DNA of 64,000 nt, from the NCBI RefSeq assembly GCF_900109575.1, contig NZ_FOAF01000011.1:1-64000 (forward strand), in the 5' to 3' direction. The stretch comes from Olivibacter domesticus. Its GTDB lineage: Bacteria; Bacteroidota; Bacteroidia; Sphingobacteriales; Sphingobacteriaceae. Every line of letters starts with the position of its first letter. Positions within the stretch are counted from its first letter, which is position 1. This document shows positions 47,601 through 57,033 of this stretch, piece by piece. The notes under the pieces were generated by a model that ran no database searches, had not been told where the DNA came from, and worked only from the letters and a program-made list of their open reading frames with translations. The position numbers and the translations under genes were made by a program.

Positions 47601-48140
47601 TACCCCTGTATTTAAAACTACTTCCTGGATAGTGCCTGTTTTATGCTCACTTACGTAGGCTTTACCATTTCCATCAAGCAGTAATCCGATGGGTTTATTT
47701 AAGGCGCTGGTAATGACCTTGGCTTGCTTTTTAACAAAACTAAAAACAGAGAGGCTATTATGCGCTTGATCCACAAAGTAAAGTACCTTATCATCTATCG
47801 CGAGTTGCATAATTTGCCCGGGCTGACTCCATACTTTTTTGGCCGAGGATTTATTGGCATTTGGCAGCGATACTTGATAGATAGTAGCAATATTGGCAAC
47901 AGTATCATTGTCTGCTACGAATAGTGTCTTTCCATCATCGGCTATCGCCATACCAGACACTTTTTTATAACCCTTACCAAGGAGGCTCAGCGTACCGGTT
48001 TTTAAATTCTGTGCCCTAATACGGCCCGTATTCGATGAAAAGATAAAGGCCGTTTCCTTTAGTTTAATTAGCTTGCTGGGAATTGGTGCCAATATACCAC
48101 AAACAAGCGTTGCTTTAAATTCTTTTAGTTGAGTAGACAT
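44679..48140 (-). CDS. Large M6-like zinc metallopeptidase with N-terminal propeller
   Basis: The 1153-residue protein begins with about 270 residues of NHL/WD-like repeats (SGMAIADDGKTLFVADNDTV, LLLDGNGKAYVSEHKTG). A peptidase domain follows with the zinc motif TLSHEIGHNLGLPDLY near residue 580 and a downstream FDLMSSEQ resembling the Met-turn. The C-terminal part has beta-sandwich-like stretches (VTARNVKVDFFI, LNPGETKKVKVMVE). It resembles M6/immune-inhibitor-type enzymes. No signal peptide is evident at the start MSTQLKEFKATLV, which is odd for such a protease: it may be cytoplasmic, use another route, or start elsewhere. Confidence 0.8.
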   Translation of the reverse strand: MSTQLKEFKATLVCGILAPIPSKLIKLKETAFIFSSNTGRIRAQNLKTGTLSLLGKGYKKVSGMAIADDGKTLFVADNDTVANIATIYQVSLPNANKSSAKKVWSQPGQIMQLAIDDKVLYFVDQAHNSLSVFSFVKKQAKVITSALNKPIGLLLDGNGKAYVSEHKTGTIQEVVLNTGVNSEVLSGLKKPAYLSWIDGAKKEILFTEASVTDTVKSYHLLNNETAVVVEDKLGTSIAGAVKHGNLIIVNALKRLFWYDFNPYPIQIEVHNKTPFIGTFERLVFHFDTSGLTLEDLVYTFSSGEGSGRISLSKDNESAPNEVMMLVGYMVGNHKLEITKKGTAEVVGVLEYEITDVWTDNNASPSHWLTGSLSHFNTGYTWGGGPTTPQNIDVLPQSGTRNVCLLMVDTSSARYPGGAALTTIQDEWVNGTVGTAPDADGKVRSARAYFQEVSQHVFTLNLVGGQAPVVNLPNAWTDYFSAMVSPWPSNSFRPIDASAFAQACISAAATLTDGGGNALINFQQVQSLILIVRSQGTATTDNFFWPQAWGGAFTVPGGSASMSVLGMPDDWSSVRDSRTVFETLSHEIGHNLGLPDLYTSGNTFYSAAVAARDVTSFDLMSSEQLLPHFSIGNKMQLGWVRPEWVLPLDFSRSTIPLDMTINIHASELGAPPAGRVSAIEIRIADGWNYYFEYRAGQLIQIGDQQFQNPSGDDTGTNVVLGTDMISSTFTFPIARPQIMRLPRDAENENSFFDAGEDYKETDTSSMAISDFNMTVLSTASDFATVRIRYGTNGRPDLYIRPWPGGDIWQSPDIEVQNTKSLADPALHNQPWIGHPNTLVARFKNRGPVTARNVKVDFFIKDFTVGGAPEAFLGSDIRDIPPESAATPFVEFTTSWIPNNDGHKCIVARTPLYIDTSVNPNIVEVTDSNNMAQTNYSRYISAAASPAHREITAVSLHNPFDKITDIYVIPQIKGYFAHFYRLYLEHSSLKLNPGETKKVKVMVESEYAGQQWFNEQLKKKQINERFFSEDTRMSLVGYGVPPNTPAHPVLLGGVQINVGSGRATKFEQFEHADNSVFGRVIVVDDGSPASGNAYITFFAEKIEEAITITVNLGAKGEFFIREIQQYDKIKPKRIAAHYGGNPGLAPCDADNEIKL

Positions 48141-48407
48141 ATAACATTAATTTATCGGTGAATAATTCTTTAATGTTTAGTCGTAGGGAAGGATAAAAAG
48201 GGAAACAATAAGATGCAGGACAAAACGATGATTTTGAAAAAGAAGGAAAAATCATGCAGGTAGTACCTTTAAAAATTTCCAATTTCACTTGTAATTTCTT
48301 ATCTTGTCTTGACTTTTTTATGATAATAATCTTTTCAGACACCTATTAAAAAAACAGAAATTTCCTTGAAGCACAAAAACACTAGCGAGTAGTTTGCAAG
48401 GTATTTT

Positions 48408-48524
48408 CTTCGAGGTGAGTCCAGGGTGAGTCTACATTGAATCCAGGGTGACACTAGGTTTTTATAGTAAAAACCTGGACTTACCGTAGACATAGTGTAG
48501 AAAGTGCCTGTAGTAAACTCGAAG
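48408..48524. repeat. 117-nt imperfect palindrome made of 11-nt units
   Basis: Left units of 11 nt: GGTGAGTCCAG, GGTGAGTCTAC, ATTGAATCCAG, GGTGACACTAG (48414-48457). A hairpin forms the centre (AGGTTTTTA / TAAAAACCT, 48456-48476). Right units are in inverted sense: CTGGACTTACC, GTAGACATAGT, GTAGAAAGTGC, CTGTAGTAAAC. CTTCGAG (48408-48414) and CTCGAAG (48518-48524) close it around the same centre, 48466. It lies about 105 nt before the DUF6266 gene. No other feature is seen in the 490-nt gap. Confidence 0.7.
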
Positions 48525-48630
48525 CAATTAGCTAGAAGGTGTTACCATGGTATGAGGGCGGGTCGCAGAAGATAGGAACAGCTATTAAGATTGCCAAGCG
48601 TATTGGCTATAACAACGAATATACGACATT

Positions 48631-49536
48631 ATGGCGAAAATAAACAAAAAAGGACAGCCGAGTGGAAAAATAGGAAATGTTGTTTACCGGGAGTTAAACA
48701 ATAAATCTATTATGCAAAGGATGCCGACAAAGGTGAAACAAACAACAAACACTCAAATTGCGGCACAGGAATTTGGTATCAGCAGCAATGCCACGAAAAT
48801 TATCCGACAGATAGCAAGCTTACTTTTCGAGTATATAGATCCTTATATATCCGGCAGGTTAAACGCTATCATGCAAAAATGTATCAGCCAGATACCAGAA
48901 GCCGCGGGACACAAAAACCTAAATCATATTGACCCCAGTCCTTTCATTGGTTTCCAATTTAACCCAGATGCTGCTTTTGAGAAAACTTTCCAAGCATTTC
49001 CCCACTGTATTATCCAGCAGGACGGTTCTGTAGAGATTACGATCCAAGCCATTACACCCAAGAAAGATATTCCCTTCTTACAACGCGATATCAATCCGGA
49101 TCCCGGTGCATTTTTACGCGTAGCACTTGTAAGCATAGATTATGCTCATGAAGAATATCAGATACTTGCTCATGAAGAGATTGTCCTCGCTAAAGCAAAA
49201 ATGGAAAATGAACCATTACCCGACACCTTTGACGTGCAATGGAAATGCCTCAAAAAAACACCCAGAGAAGCCGTGGTATTTGTATATTTTTCCTTACACT
49301 ATTACCAATTGGATTGGTTGGAACACAGAAAAATTATCGGCGAAAAAACAATGAATCCAGCCGGCTTCTTACATGCTTTTGCTGTTAATGAGGAAATGTA
49401 TACGCAGAATCATGCTGTCGCCATAGGCCCGGAACACCAGCCCTTAAGGGAAGCCGAATGGTTTTACACCATACTTTCAGCAAAAAAGATTGAAATAGAT
49501 CGCATCAAAACCAACGCTGGAAAGAAGAAGAAATAA
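48631..49536 (+). CDS. DUF6266-family protein
   Basis: The 301-residue protein starts with the family signature MAKINKKGQPSGKIGNVVYR, then MQRMPTKVKQTTNTQIAAQE. I associate this with DUF6266, a multi-copy family of Sphingobacteriia without known function. It has no signal peptide and ends in a lysine tail (NAGKKKK). The basic N-terminus could bind nucleic acid or ribosomes; that is a guess. The palindrome upstream is the most striking nearby element. Confidence 0.85.
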   Translation: MAKINKKGQPSGKIGNVVYRELNNKSIMQRMPTKVKQTTNTQIAAQEFGISSNATKIIRQIASLLFEYIDPYISGRLNAIMQKCISQIPEAAGHKNLNHIDPSPFIGFQFNPDAAFEKTFQAFPHCIIQQDGSVEITIQAITPKKDIPFLQRDINPDPGAFLRVALVSIDYAHEEYQILAHEEIVLAKAKMENEPLPDTFDVQWKCLKKTPREAVVFVYFSLHYYQLDWLEHRKIIGEKTMNPAGFLHAFAVNEEMYTQNHAVAIGPEHQPLREAEWFYTILSAKKIEIDRIKTNAGKKKK

Positions 49537-49806
49537 TTTAGAACATTCATAAAAAGAACCTTTCATCATTGAAGGTCCAATCCATTGCCTCTATGTGGCC
49601 CGCTCTACCCCTATCCATTCGACATGCCTTAGCCGTGTCCTATCCATGTTCCATATATCATACCCCTGAACAGTATGTAAAAAGCCTTAAAGATCAATAT
49701 AGACAGTACCTATTAAGGTGTATATCGAACTAGCTTCAGGAGGACGACAATTATATAAAGTTCACTTTAAGTGCATTAAATAATAATGCTACCTAAAGGC
49801 AAATAT
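49537..49806. other. Intergenic region, no clear element
   Basis: The 270-nt gap between convergent genes contains an imperfect hairpin near 49558-49577 (ACCTTTCA / TGAAGGT) that might end transcription, and the nonamer CCTATCCAT twice. No ORF or RNA gene is seen. Confidence 0.35.
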
Positions 49807-50229
49807 CTATTGAATAAAATCAGAATCTGAGAGTACAATCTTAACAACAATTGACGCAGCTGGTGGTTGTAACTCAATTCCATCCTCAAGTAGTGGGTCT
49901 TCTACCTTAAGCGTTACAAATCCAGCCGTATAATTAACAGAATAAGAATATCCATTATAGGTGGCTGGCAGAATATCATAACTTTGCTCTTTGTCTCCAC
50001 TTATAGCCACACTCACATTACCCTGTTCGAGATAATACTGTTCTAATTCTGGCAAATCAATATCATGAAATAAAGTTAAACCATCCTGTGAAAGCTGCCA
50101 CTGATTACTAGTAACAGTATAAATAAATGTTCGATTTGGCATTATAGTTTCCACCACCTCCGTTTTCTTACACCCACTCATTCCCATTAAGCCTACTACT
50201 GCGATCATTAAAAATAAATACTTCTTCAT
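49807..50229 (-). CDS. Hypothetical lipoprotein
   Basis: The 140-residue protein has a clear lipobox (LMIAVVGLMGMSGCKKTE; Cys 20). A short beta-rich mature part follows (TFIYTVTSNQWQLSQDG, IDLPELEQYYLEQGNVSVAI, YSVNYTAGFVTLKVEDP). I do not recognise a family. It is a single gene, bordered by intergenic repeats. Confidence 0.7.
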   Translation of the reverse strand: MKKYLFLMIAVVGLMGMSGCKKTEVVETIMPNRTFIYTVTSNQWQLSQDGLTLFHDIDLPELEQYYLEQGNVSVAISGDKEQSYDILPATYNGYSYSVNYTAGFVTLKVEDPLLEDGIELQPPAASIVVKIVLSDSDFIQ

Positions 50230-50604
50230 TCGCTATTGTTTTGGTTATTCGTTGTTAGTTATTTGTTAATGGTATCAAGATACAGGTATCAAGTATCGAG
50301 ATCTGTATATCATCCTTTTTTCAAAAATAAGAAATATCACTAGTTATCCTATTTAATATAGAGATTTCTCCGCTCCACACAGTCCCTTACACTGCCTTCG
50401 GTCGAAATGACGACTTGGGCCTTATGTCTTTCTTTCATCTTAGAGTCATAAAACTCTAAAAGGTTTAAGCAAGAATCGATCCAGCTTTATATATAAGTAG
50501 CAAGACGTAAGTATCAAGATATAAGTACTGATTGTAATCCGTTGGTGGTGTTTGAATAAGGTTATTACATTAAGACTGTTCTAATCTAGGTTGTCCCATT
50601 AAAC
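50230..50604. other. Intergenic region with heptad repeats
   Basis: The 375-nt gap has heptads such as GTATCAA, GATACAG, GTATCGA near 50270-50305 and again AAGTATCAAGATATAAGTA near 50510. No ORF with coding features. Confidence 0.45.
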
Positions 50605-50817
50605 TCACCGGTTGCACAGCTTATCATAATCCTTGTTGGTGATCTTTTTTTCGGAAACTACTAGATCTATTTCATCCCCTAATTTATCAGAATAATGCTT
50701 AACAAGTAAATCTCTGATTTCAACAGACTCTTCGTAGCTCATCTTGCGATTGAACATTCTGAGTAAGCTTAATTGAACATCGTTTAGTCCAGCTGCTTGT
50801 TTATCAATACTTGTCAT
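50605..50817 (-). CDS. Small conserved hypothetical protein (70 aa)
   Basis: The protein reads DVQLSLLRMFNRKMSYEESV in its centre, then EIRDLLVKHYSDKLGDEIDL, and ends KDYDKLCNR. I have seen this pattern in small Bacteroidota proteins of unknown function, some near toxin-antitoxin genes. It is helical and charged, without membrane segment. It has its own promoter box (CAAATTTA at 50841-50848, that is TAAATTTG on its strand) and is divergent from the VapBC-type pair. Confidence 0.65.
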   Translation of the reverse strand: MTSIDKQAAGLNDVQLSLLRMFNRKMSYEESVEIRDLLVKHYSDKLGDEIDLVVSEKKITNKDYDKLCNR

Positions 50818-50840
50818 ATTTATTATTTTTAACAGTTAAA

Positions 50841-50848
50841 CAAATTTA
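50841..50848 (-). promoter_or_regulatory. -7 promoter box of the 70-aa gene
   Basis: TAAATTTG on the minus strand, 23 nt before the ATG. Confidence 0.45.
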
Positions 50849-50915
50849 ATAAATTTACCACGTAACTCGAAAGATCGTTTAAAAGACTCACCATCAATAT
50901 TTCAGTATGTTTTCT

Positions 50916-50923
50916 TATCTTTG
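50916..50923 (+). promoter_or_regulatory. -7 promoter box of the VapBC-type operon
   Basis: TATCTTTG matches TAnnTTTG, 37 nt before the ATG at 50961. It makes the longer frame from 50907 unlikely. Confidence 0.5.
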
Positions 50924-50960
50924 TAATAGTAAGAGCATTGACATTCAACATTTTTCAATT

Positions 50961-51182
50961 ATGTCAGATATTCAATTAAAATATAATCTACTTGATGCCG
51001 CCTCTAAAAGGGAAGTAAGTGATTTTGTTGATTTTCTATTGAATAAGAAGAAGAAAAAGACGGAAAGCATCTCATCCTATAAAAAGAAAATTCTGAAGGT
51101 TTCCTCTTGGACAGACGAAGATATTGCAAAGATAGAAGAAGCACAAAAACATATGAATAACTGGACCCCTTTGCAATGGTAA
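50961..51182 (+). CDS. VapB-like antitoxin (DUF2281-like)
   Basis: The 73-residue protein starts MSDIQLKYNLLDAASKREVS and has a lysine-rich middle (FLLNKKKKKTES). It ends with a Trp-rich segment (VSSWTDEDIAKIEEA, NNWTPLQW), typical of the C-terminal part that wraps a PIN toxin. It overlaps the toxin gene by seven bases (ATGGTAATAG region), the usual antitoxin-toxin coupling. The start at 50961 is chosen because the promoter box lies just upstream. Confidence 0.8.
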   Translation: MSDIQLKYNLLDAASKREVSDFVDFLLNKKKKKTESISSYKKKILKVSSWTDEDIAKIEEAQKHMNNWTPLQW

Positions 51183-51547
51183 TAGATACAAGTGTATTTA
51201 TAGAATATCTTCGCGCGCCTAATAAGCACAAAACCACTTTATTTACACTTCTGAATGATCAGGAATTTTATATTTCTTCTATATCTATCTATGAATTGCA
51301 TATGGGAGCCACTAATCAGCAGAAAAAGAAGGACATTCAATTATTAACTGAAAACCTTACCGTCTTGGAATTTGATGAAATTATCGCGATAAAAGCATCT
51401 GAGATTTATTACGATCTAAGGGTCAAGAATAAAATGATTGAATTTAGAGACATCTTTATTGCAGCAACTTGCATAGTTAATAACCTTCCTATCAAAACTC
51501 TTAACCATAAGCATTTTAATAGAATTAAAGATTTATTGATAGCATAA
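51176..51547 (+). CDS. PIN-domain toxin, VapC-like
   Basis: The 123-residue protein has the PIN acidic residues: VIDTSVFIEYL (Asp4), ISIYELHMGA with a Glu, and FRDIFIAATCI with an Asp. It ends with the family LxTLNHKHFNRI. PIN toxins cleave RNA, often initiator tRNA or rRNA. It is translationally coupled to the antitoxin gene. An independent type II toxin-antitoxin pair is the most likely reading. Confidence 0.9.
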   Translation: MVIDTSVFIEYLRAPNKHKTTLFTLLNDQEFYISSISIYELHMGATNQQKKKDIQLLTENLTVLEFDEIIAIKASEIYYDLRVKNKMIEFRDIFIAATCIVNNLPIKTLNHKHFNRIKDLLIA

Positions 51548-51681
51548 ACTTCACCGGGGAAATCTCGTACTCAAACTTTATAAATATTTTTATGCCTTGC
51601 CTCTTGGTACTTAGGTCTTCATATCCATTGGTACTTAGGCCTGACGCTAATACGACACCTTAATACTACTCAATAAAAAAA

Positions 51682-51704
51682 AGCGTCGCTATTAAAACGA
51701 CGCT
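51682..51704. terminator. Bidirectional terminator between vapC and clpC
   Basis: AGCGTCG (51682-51688) pairs with CGACGCT (51698-51704), with A-run on the left and T-run on the right. Confidence 0.85.
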
Positions 51705-51731
51705 CTTTTTATTTAAATGGTTGCATTTTAA

Positions 51732-54326
51732 TTATGCATTATCCTTCTTCTCACTACCATCTTTTTCATTATGCTCTTCATGCTCCTTTTCCTTTTTGAT
51801 ATCGGTTGGTTTTGAAGAGTTTTTTGCTTTTCCATTAGAACCATTTACTACAATCTCTTCTTTTTCTTTATTGTAGTCGATTTCTAATGTTGCACCATCA
51901 GCAAGATCTCCCTTCAGGATTTCTTCAGCGATCGGGTCTTCTAAGTACTTCTGTATTGCTCTCTTTAACGGACGAGCACCAAAGTTACTGTCAAAGCCCT
52001 TATCTGCGATAAACACCTTCGCGTCTTCCGTTAGCTTAACGGTATAACCTAGCCCTTGGATACGGGTAAACAGTGATCTCAATTCGATATCGATGATTTT
52101 GAAGATTTCTTCTTTTCCTAATGAATTGAATACAATCACATCGTCTACACGATTTAAGAACTCAGGTGCAAAAGCACGTTTAAGCGCATTCTCGATCACA
52201 CTACGCGAATGGGTTTCAGCTTGTGTAGCTTTAGCATTTGTGGTGAAACCTACGCCTTGTCCAAAGTCCTTCAACTGACGTGCGCCAATGTTAGAAGTCA
52301 TGATCACGATCGTATTTCTAAAATCAACCCTTCTTCCCAAGCTATCGGTAAGTTGGCCTTCATCTAAGACCTGCAATAACAAGTTAAACACATCTGGATG
52401 GGCCTTTTCAATCTCATCCAATAATATTACCGAATATGGTTTTCTACGAACCTTTTCAGTAAGCTGGCCACCTTCTTCATAACCAACATAACCCGGAGGC
52501 GCTCCCACTAAGCGGGATACCGCGAACTTCTCCATGTACTCACTCATGTCGATCTGGATCAGCGAATCTTCACTATCAAACATAAAGCGCGCTAATTCTT
52601 TGGCTAATTCCGTTTTTCCTACGCCTGTTGGACCTAAGAAAATGAATGAACCAATTGGTTTTTTAGGATCTTTCAATCCGGCACGCGTACGTTGAATCGC
52701 TTTCACCAATTTATGAACGGCATCATCTTGACCAATAATCCTACCTTTCATCGAGTCGCCCATACTTAATAGCTTTTGACTATCAGTCTGACCCACCCTT
52801 TGTACCGGAATACCAGTCATCATAGAAACCACCTGTGCTACATCATCCTCGGTTACCGTATAACGTTTTGTTTTCGTTTCCGCTTCCCAAGCTTGCTTTT
52901 CGCGATCAAGTTCTTCTAGTAATTTCTTTTCAGTATCTCTCAGTTTGGCCGCTTCTTCATATTTTTGGCTTCTTACAACTTTGTTTTTCTCAATTTTGAT
53001 ATCTTCGATTTTCTCTTCGATATCAATAATACTTTGAGGAACATGAATGTTTGTAAGATGCACTCGAGATCCAGCTTCATCCAAAGCATCGATTGCCTTA
53101 TCTGGCAAGAACCGATCCGTAATATACCGTGTAGTTAAGCTCACACAAGCGTCAATAGCTTCTTGCGTATAGGTAACGGCATGGTGTTCTTCATACTTAT
53201 CTTTAATTCTGTTAAGGATTTCGATGGTTTCTTCATGCGTAGCCGGTTCAATCATTACCTTCTGGAAACGACGATCTAAGGCACCATCTTTCTCAATATA
53301 CTGACGGTATTCATCCAGCGTAGTAGCTCCAATACATTGGATCTCTCCACGGGCCAAGGCTGGTTTAAACATGTTAGAGGCATCCAAAGAACCCGATGCA
53401 CCACCTGCACCCACAATGGTATGGATTTCATCAATGAATAAAATTACATCTGGCGATTTCTCCAGTTCATTCATTACTGCCTTCATGCGTTCCTCAAACT
53501 GTCCACGGTATTTCGTACCCGCAACCAACGAGGCTAGATCAAGCGTAACTACTCTCTTGTTAAAGAGTACTCTAGAAACTTTACGTTGAACAATACGTAA
53601 GGCTAAACCTTCTGCAATAGCAGACTTACCTACCCCTGGTTCACCAATTAGGATAGGGTTATTCTTTTTACGACGTGAAAGAATCTGAGACACACGTTCA
53701 ATTTCTTTTTCACGTCCTACAATAGGATCTAAACGACCTTCCTCTGCTGCTTTGGTTAAGTCTCTACCAAAATTATCCAATACAGGGGTTTTCGACTTAA
53801 TATCAGAGACTTTTTTAGGTTGACTGAAACTATCTTCATCCCGATAATCATCATCACCTGCGGTTGACCCACTGGCCTGATCAGTTACTTCCGTTTTATT
53901 CTGCTCTACCTCAGCTTTAAAGATATCGTAATTGATATGAAACTGTTGAAGTATTTGTGAGGCAATATTATCTTCGTCCCTTAAAATAGAAAGTAGCAGA
54001 TGTTCAGTACCTATTATTTCACTCTTAAATATTTTCGCTTCCAGGTAGGTGATTTTCAACACTTTTTCCGCTTGCTTGGTAAGCGGGATATTCCCCAGGT
54101 TAGCAGTAGTCGATGAGGTACCCTTTACTGCATCTTCAATAGATCGGCGCAGTCTGGTGGTATCTACCCCTACATGCTTTAATATCTTGATCGCTAAACC
54201 ATCTCCCTCGCGGATCAGGCCTAGCAAGAGGTGCTCGGTGCCGATATAATCGTGTCCAAGTCGTAACGCTTCTTCCCTGCTATAGGAAATAACGTCTTTT
54301 ACGCGTGGCGAGAATTTTGCTTCCAT
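51732..54326 (-). CDS. clpC: ClpC-type AAA+ ATPase of the Clp protease
   Basis: The 864-residue protein has two N-terminal Clp repeats ([20 protein letters not shown] onward, to about residue 150) and a first AAA+ domain (Walker [10 protein letters not shown] near residue 228; [13 protein letters not shown]). A UVR-like middle segment ([19 protein letters not shown]) and a second AAA+ domain (GPTGVGKTE near residue 568; [13 protein letters not shown]) follow. Middle-segment and length fit ClpC rather than ClpB. It unfolds proteins for ClpP. The C-terminal tail is highly charged ([18 protein letters not shown]), which is variable in this family. Confidence 0.92.
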   Translation of the reverse strand: MEAKFSPRVKDVISYSREEALRLGHDYIGTEHLLLGLIREGDGLAIKILKHVGVDTTRLRRSIEDAVKGTSSTTANLGNIPLTKQAEKVLKITYLEAKIFKSEIIGTEHLLLSILRDEDNIASQILQQFHINYDIFKAEVEQNKTEVTDQASGSTAGDDDYRDEDSFSQPKKVSDIKSKTPVLDNFGRDLTKAAEEGRLDPIVGREKEIERVSQILSRRKKNNPILIGEPGVGKSAIAEGLALRIVQRKVSRVLFNKRVVTLDLASLVAGTKYRGQFEERMKAVMNELEKSPDVILFIDEIHTIVGAGGASGSLDASNMFKPALARGEIQCIGATTLDEYRQYIEKDGALDRRFQKVMIEPATHEETIEILNRIKDKYEEHHAVTYTQEAIDACVSLTTRYITDRFLPDKAIDALDEAGSRVHLTNIHVPQSIIDIEEKIEDIKIEKNKVVRSQKYEEAAKLRDTEKKLLEELDREKQAWEAETKTKRYTVTEDDVAQVVSMMTGIPVQRVGQTDSQKLLSMGDSMKGRIIGQDDAVHKLVKAIQRTRAGLKDPKKPIGSFIFLGPTGVGKTELAKELARFMFDSEDSLIQIDMSEYMEKFAVSRLVGAPPGYVGYEEGGQLTEKVRRKPYSVILLDEIEKAHPDVFNLLLQVLDEGQLTDSLGRRVDFRNTIVIMTSNIGARQLKDFGQGVGFTTNAKATQAETHSRSVIENALKRAFAPEFLNRVDDVIVFNSLGKEEIFKIIDIELRSLFTRIQGLGYTVKLTEDAKVFIADKGFDSNFGARPLKRAIQKYLEDPIAEEILKGDLADGATLEIDYNKEKEEIVVNGSNGKAKNSSKPTDIKKEKEHEEHNEKDGSEKKDNA

Positions 54327-54518
54327 GAATGTATTTACCTTTCTTTTAATGCTCTAAATGTAAAAAAATTATTAATTAAACATCTAGCGCTTTCTGTAAC
54401 TTTTATCAACAATTACGCCATTTGTAATTTCTGATAAGCTTGTCAGTCCTAATGATATCTAAAGTTACGTCATTATGACTAAATATCACCATCTTTGCAG
54501 GAGAATTTTATCAAAGAT

Positions 54519-56201
54519 ATGTCAGACGAGAAAGTAATCTTTTCGATGGCTGGAGTAAATAAGATTTACCCACCTCAAAAACAAGTACTAAAGAATATTT
54601 ATTTATCCTTCTTTTATGGGGCAAAAATCGGTGTTATCGGTTTAAATGGCTCCGGGAAATCCTCTCTCCTTAAAATTATAGCTGGTTTGGATAAGTCATA
54701 CCAAGGTGAAGTGGTATTTTCTCCAGGTTACTCGGTAGGATATTTGGCCCAGGAGCCCATCTTAGACTCTGATAAAACGGTTAAAGAAATAGTGGAGGAG
54801 GGTGTAGCAGATACCAAAGCAATTTTGCAGGAATACGAAGAAATCAACGAAAAATTCGGTCTTCCTGAAGTCTACGAAAATCCGGACGAAATGGAAAAAC
54901 TGCTTAATCGCCAGGGAGAACTGCAGGATAAAATTGATGCTACAGGCGCTTGGGAATTAGATAGCAAACTAGAAAGAGCTATGGATGCACTACGTTGTCC
55001 TGACCCCGATGCAAAAATTGTCAATTTGTCAGGAGGCGAACGCAGGCGAGTGGCATTATGTCGGCTTTTATTACAAGAACCTGCTGTCCTTCTGTTAGAC
55101 GAACCTACAAACCACTTAGATGCCGAATCTATCGATTGGCTCGAACAACATTTAAAACAATACCAAGGCACTGTAATTGCCGTAACGCACGACCGTTATT
55201 TTCTGGACAACGTTGCAGGCTGGATTCTTGAACTGGATCGTGGTGAAGGAATCCCCTGGAAAGGGAACTACTCTTCTTGGCTTGATCAAAAAGCGAAGCG
55301 TCTATCTCAAGAGGAAAAAACGGAGAGTAAGCGCCAGAAAACGTTGGAGCGTGAGTTGGAATGGGTTCGTATGGCACCAAAAGCCCGTCATGCCAAATCC
55401 AAAGCCCGCTTATCAAATTATGAAAAACTTGCTTCTGAGGAAACGAAAGAGCGTGAAGATAAGCTGGAGCTCTTTATCCCACCCGGGCCTCGTTTGGGAA
55501 ATGTAGTGATCGAGGCACAGGGTGTTAGTAAAGCTTATGGCGATAGAGTGCTATTTGAAAATCTCACCTTCTCTTTACCCCCCGCGGGAATTGTGGGGAT
55601 CATTGGCCCCAATGGTGCTGGTAAAACAACTTTATTTAGGTTAATCACTGGGCAGGAGCACCCCGACAGCGGTTCCTTCAAAGTAGGCGAAACGGTAGCA
55701 CTTGGGTATGTGGATCAACTGCACGATGATCTTGATCCAAATAAAACAGTATGGGAAAATATTACTGGTGGTCATGATAATATCGTATTAGGCAATCGCA
55801 CCATTAACTCAAGGGCTTACGTATCTAAATTTAACTTTAACGGTGCAGATCAACAGAAAAAAGTAAACATACTCTCCGGAGGTGAACGCAATAGGGTCCA
55901 CTTGTCTATTACGCTAAAGAAAAGTTCGAACGTTTTATTGCTAGATGAACCAACCAATGATATCGACGTAAACACGTTACGTTCATTGGAAGAAGGACTG
56001 GAAAATTTCGGCGGGTGTGCAGTTGTTATTTCCCATGATAGATGGTTTCTTGACCGCATCTGTACGCATATCTTAGCTTTTGAAGGCGATTCACAAGTAC
56101 ATTTCTACGAAGGAAATTATTCAGATTATGAGGAAGATCGTAAGAAACGTGTTGGGGATATCACACCAAAACGTTTTAAGTACAAGAAATTGGTGAAATA
56201 A
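54519..56201 (+). CDS. ettA: Energy-dependent translational throttle protein EttA (ABC-F)
   Basis: The 560-residue protein has two ABC domains without membrane segments: Walker [10 protein letters not shown] and GPNGAGKTT, signatures NLSGGERRR and ILSGGERNR, and Walker [12 protein letters not shown] and [12 protein letters not shown] charged linker lies between ([18 protein letters not shown]). Its pattern fits EttA, which binds the ribosomal E site and senses ATP/ADP. The ATG at 54519 ([18 protein letters not shown]) is preferred over the TTG at 54495. Confidence 0.93.
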   Translation: MSDEKVIFSMAGVNKIYPPQKQVLKNIYLSFFYGAKIGVIGLNGSGKSSLLKIIAGLDKSYQGEVVFSPGYSVGYLAQEPILDSDKTVKEIVEEGVADTKAILQEYEEINEKFGLPEVYENPDEMEKLLNRQGELQDKIDATGAWELDSKLERAMDALRCPDPDAKIVNLSGGERRRVALCRLLLQEPAVLLLDEPTNHLDAESIDWLEQHLKQYQGTVIAVTHDRYFLDNVAGWILELDRGEGIPWKGNYSSWLDQKAKRLSQEEKTESKRQKTLERELEWVRMAPKARHAKSKARLSNYEKLASEETKEREDKLELFIPPGPRLGNVVIEAQGVSKAYGDRVLFENLTFSLPPAGIVGIIGPNGAGKTTLFRLITGQEHPDSGSFKVGETVALGYVDQLHDDLDPNKTVWENITGGHDNIVLGNRTINSRAYVSKFNFNGADQQKKVNILSGGERNRVHLSITLKKSSNVLLLDEPTNDIDVNTLRSLEEGLENFGGCAVVISHDRWFLDRICTHILAFEGDSQVHFYEGNYSDYEEDRKKRVGDITPKRFKYKKLVK

Positions 56202-56202
56202 A

Positions 56203-56275
56203 AGAAGTTGCGAGTTGCGTGTTGTGAGTTACGAGATTTGTCTGGCAACTCATAACTGGTAACTCGTAACCATTT
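56203..56275. repeat. Heptad-type intergenic repeat, imperfect palindrome
   Basis: Between convergent ettA and the methyltransferase the sequence GTTGCGAGTTGCGTGTTGTG and its inverted counterpart (GGCAACTCATAACTGGTAAC) form a degenerate heptad hairpin that could act as a bidirectional terminator. Confidence 0.55.
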
Positions 56276-56934
56276 TATTTCCTTAAAATAAAGAACACAT
56301 CTTCTTTAACAACTGGCTCTCCAGTAAAGGTTTCTCCCTTTGTTGAAATGACTGTATAACTTATATCCTGAAACGGACTTTGTTCAAATAACGCCACCCC
56401 TTCTTCTGGGCTATACAGGGTAAAACCGTATTTTGTGAAAGGTAATGTTTCCATAAACCCCCTACTTCTAATAGCAATACATAAAGCTCCGGCTGGCTTT
56501 AAAACACGATATAACTCCTCCAGCTGTTGAGTAGGATTTCCCCAGAAATAAAGGGTGTTTACGGTCAATATTTTATGAAAAAACTGACTTTCGAAGGGTA
56601 ACGAAAACCCATCGAGTAAATGAAACGAAGCCATTCCTGCTTCGCAGTAAGATTGATTATTTTTCTTCGCCTCATCAATCATCAGAGCAGATATATCTCC
56701 ACCAAAATAGCGAACATCCTTAGCTTTCTCTAACACATACGACGCAAATTTTGCATTTCCAGGACCTAGCTCAAGCACCCTGTCTCCATTATTTATATTT
56801 AACAGATCAATGGCATGAAGCGTCATTTCACCGTTACTCTCATTCATCCTATTTCCAACATCAATACCTTCTGCACCAGAAGGCCTAGCTAGCTGTGCAG
56901 CAATTTTCTCAAAATCCGGTGTATTTTCACTCAT
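56275..56934 (-). CDS. Class I SAM-dependent methyltransferase
   Basis: The 219-residue protein has the SAM-binding motif VLELGPGNAKFASYVLEKA, then DISALMIDEAK, LPFESQFFHKILTVNTLYFW and ELYRVLKPAGALCIA. It is a typical methyltransferase fold with the acidic motifs in place. Substrate cannot be inferred. Single gene, heptad repeats on both sides. Confidence 0.9.
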   Translation of the reverse strand: MSENTPDFEKIAAQLARPSGAEGIDVGNRMNESNGEMTLHAIDLLNINNGDRVLELGPGNAKFASYVLEKAKDVRYFGGDISALMIDEAKKNNQSYCEAGMASFHLLDGFSLPFESQFFHKILTVNTLYFWGNPTQQLEELYRVLKPAGALCIAIRSRGFMETLPFTKYGFTLYSPEEGVALFEQSPFQDISYTVISTKGETFTGEPVVKEDVFFILRK

Positions 56935-57033
56935 ACCACTATAACAATTAAGTATTTAGTCTTTGTTTTCGTTGTGATCGGATACCATAGGAACCAAATA
57001 ACGAATAACTAACAACAAATAACCAGTAACCAT

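Noticed and set aside
48115-48342. 75-codon minus-strand frame upstream of the metallopeptidase
   Set aside because: It overlaps the metallopeptidase start in another frame, has no recognisable domain and no promoter or RBS.
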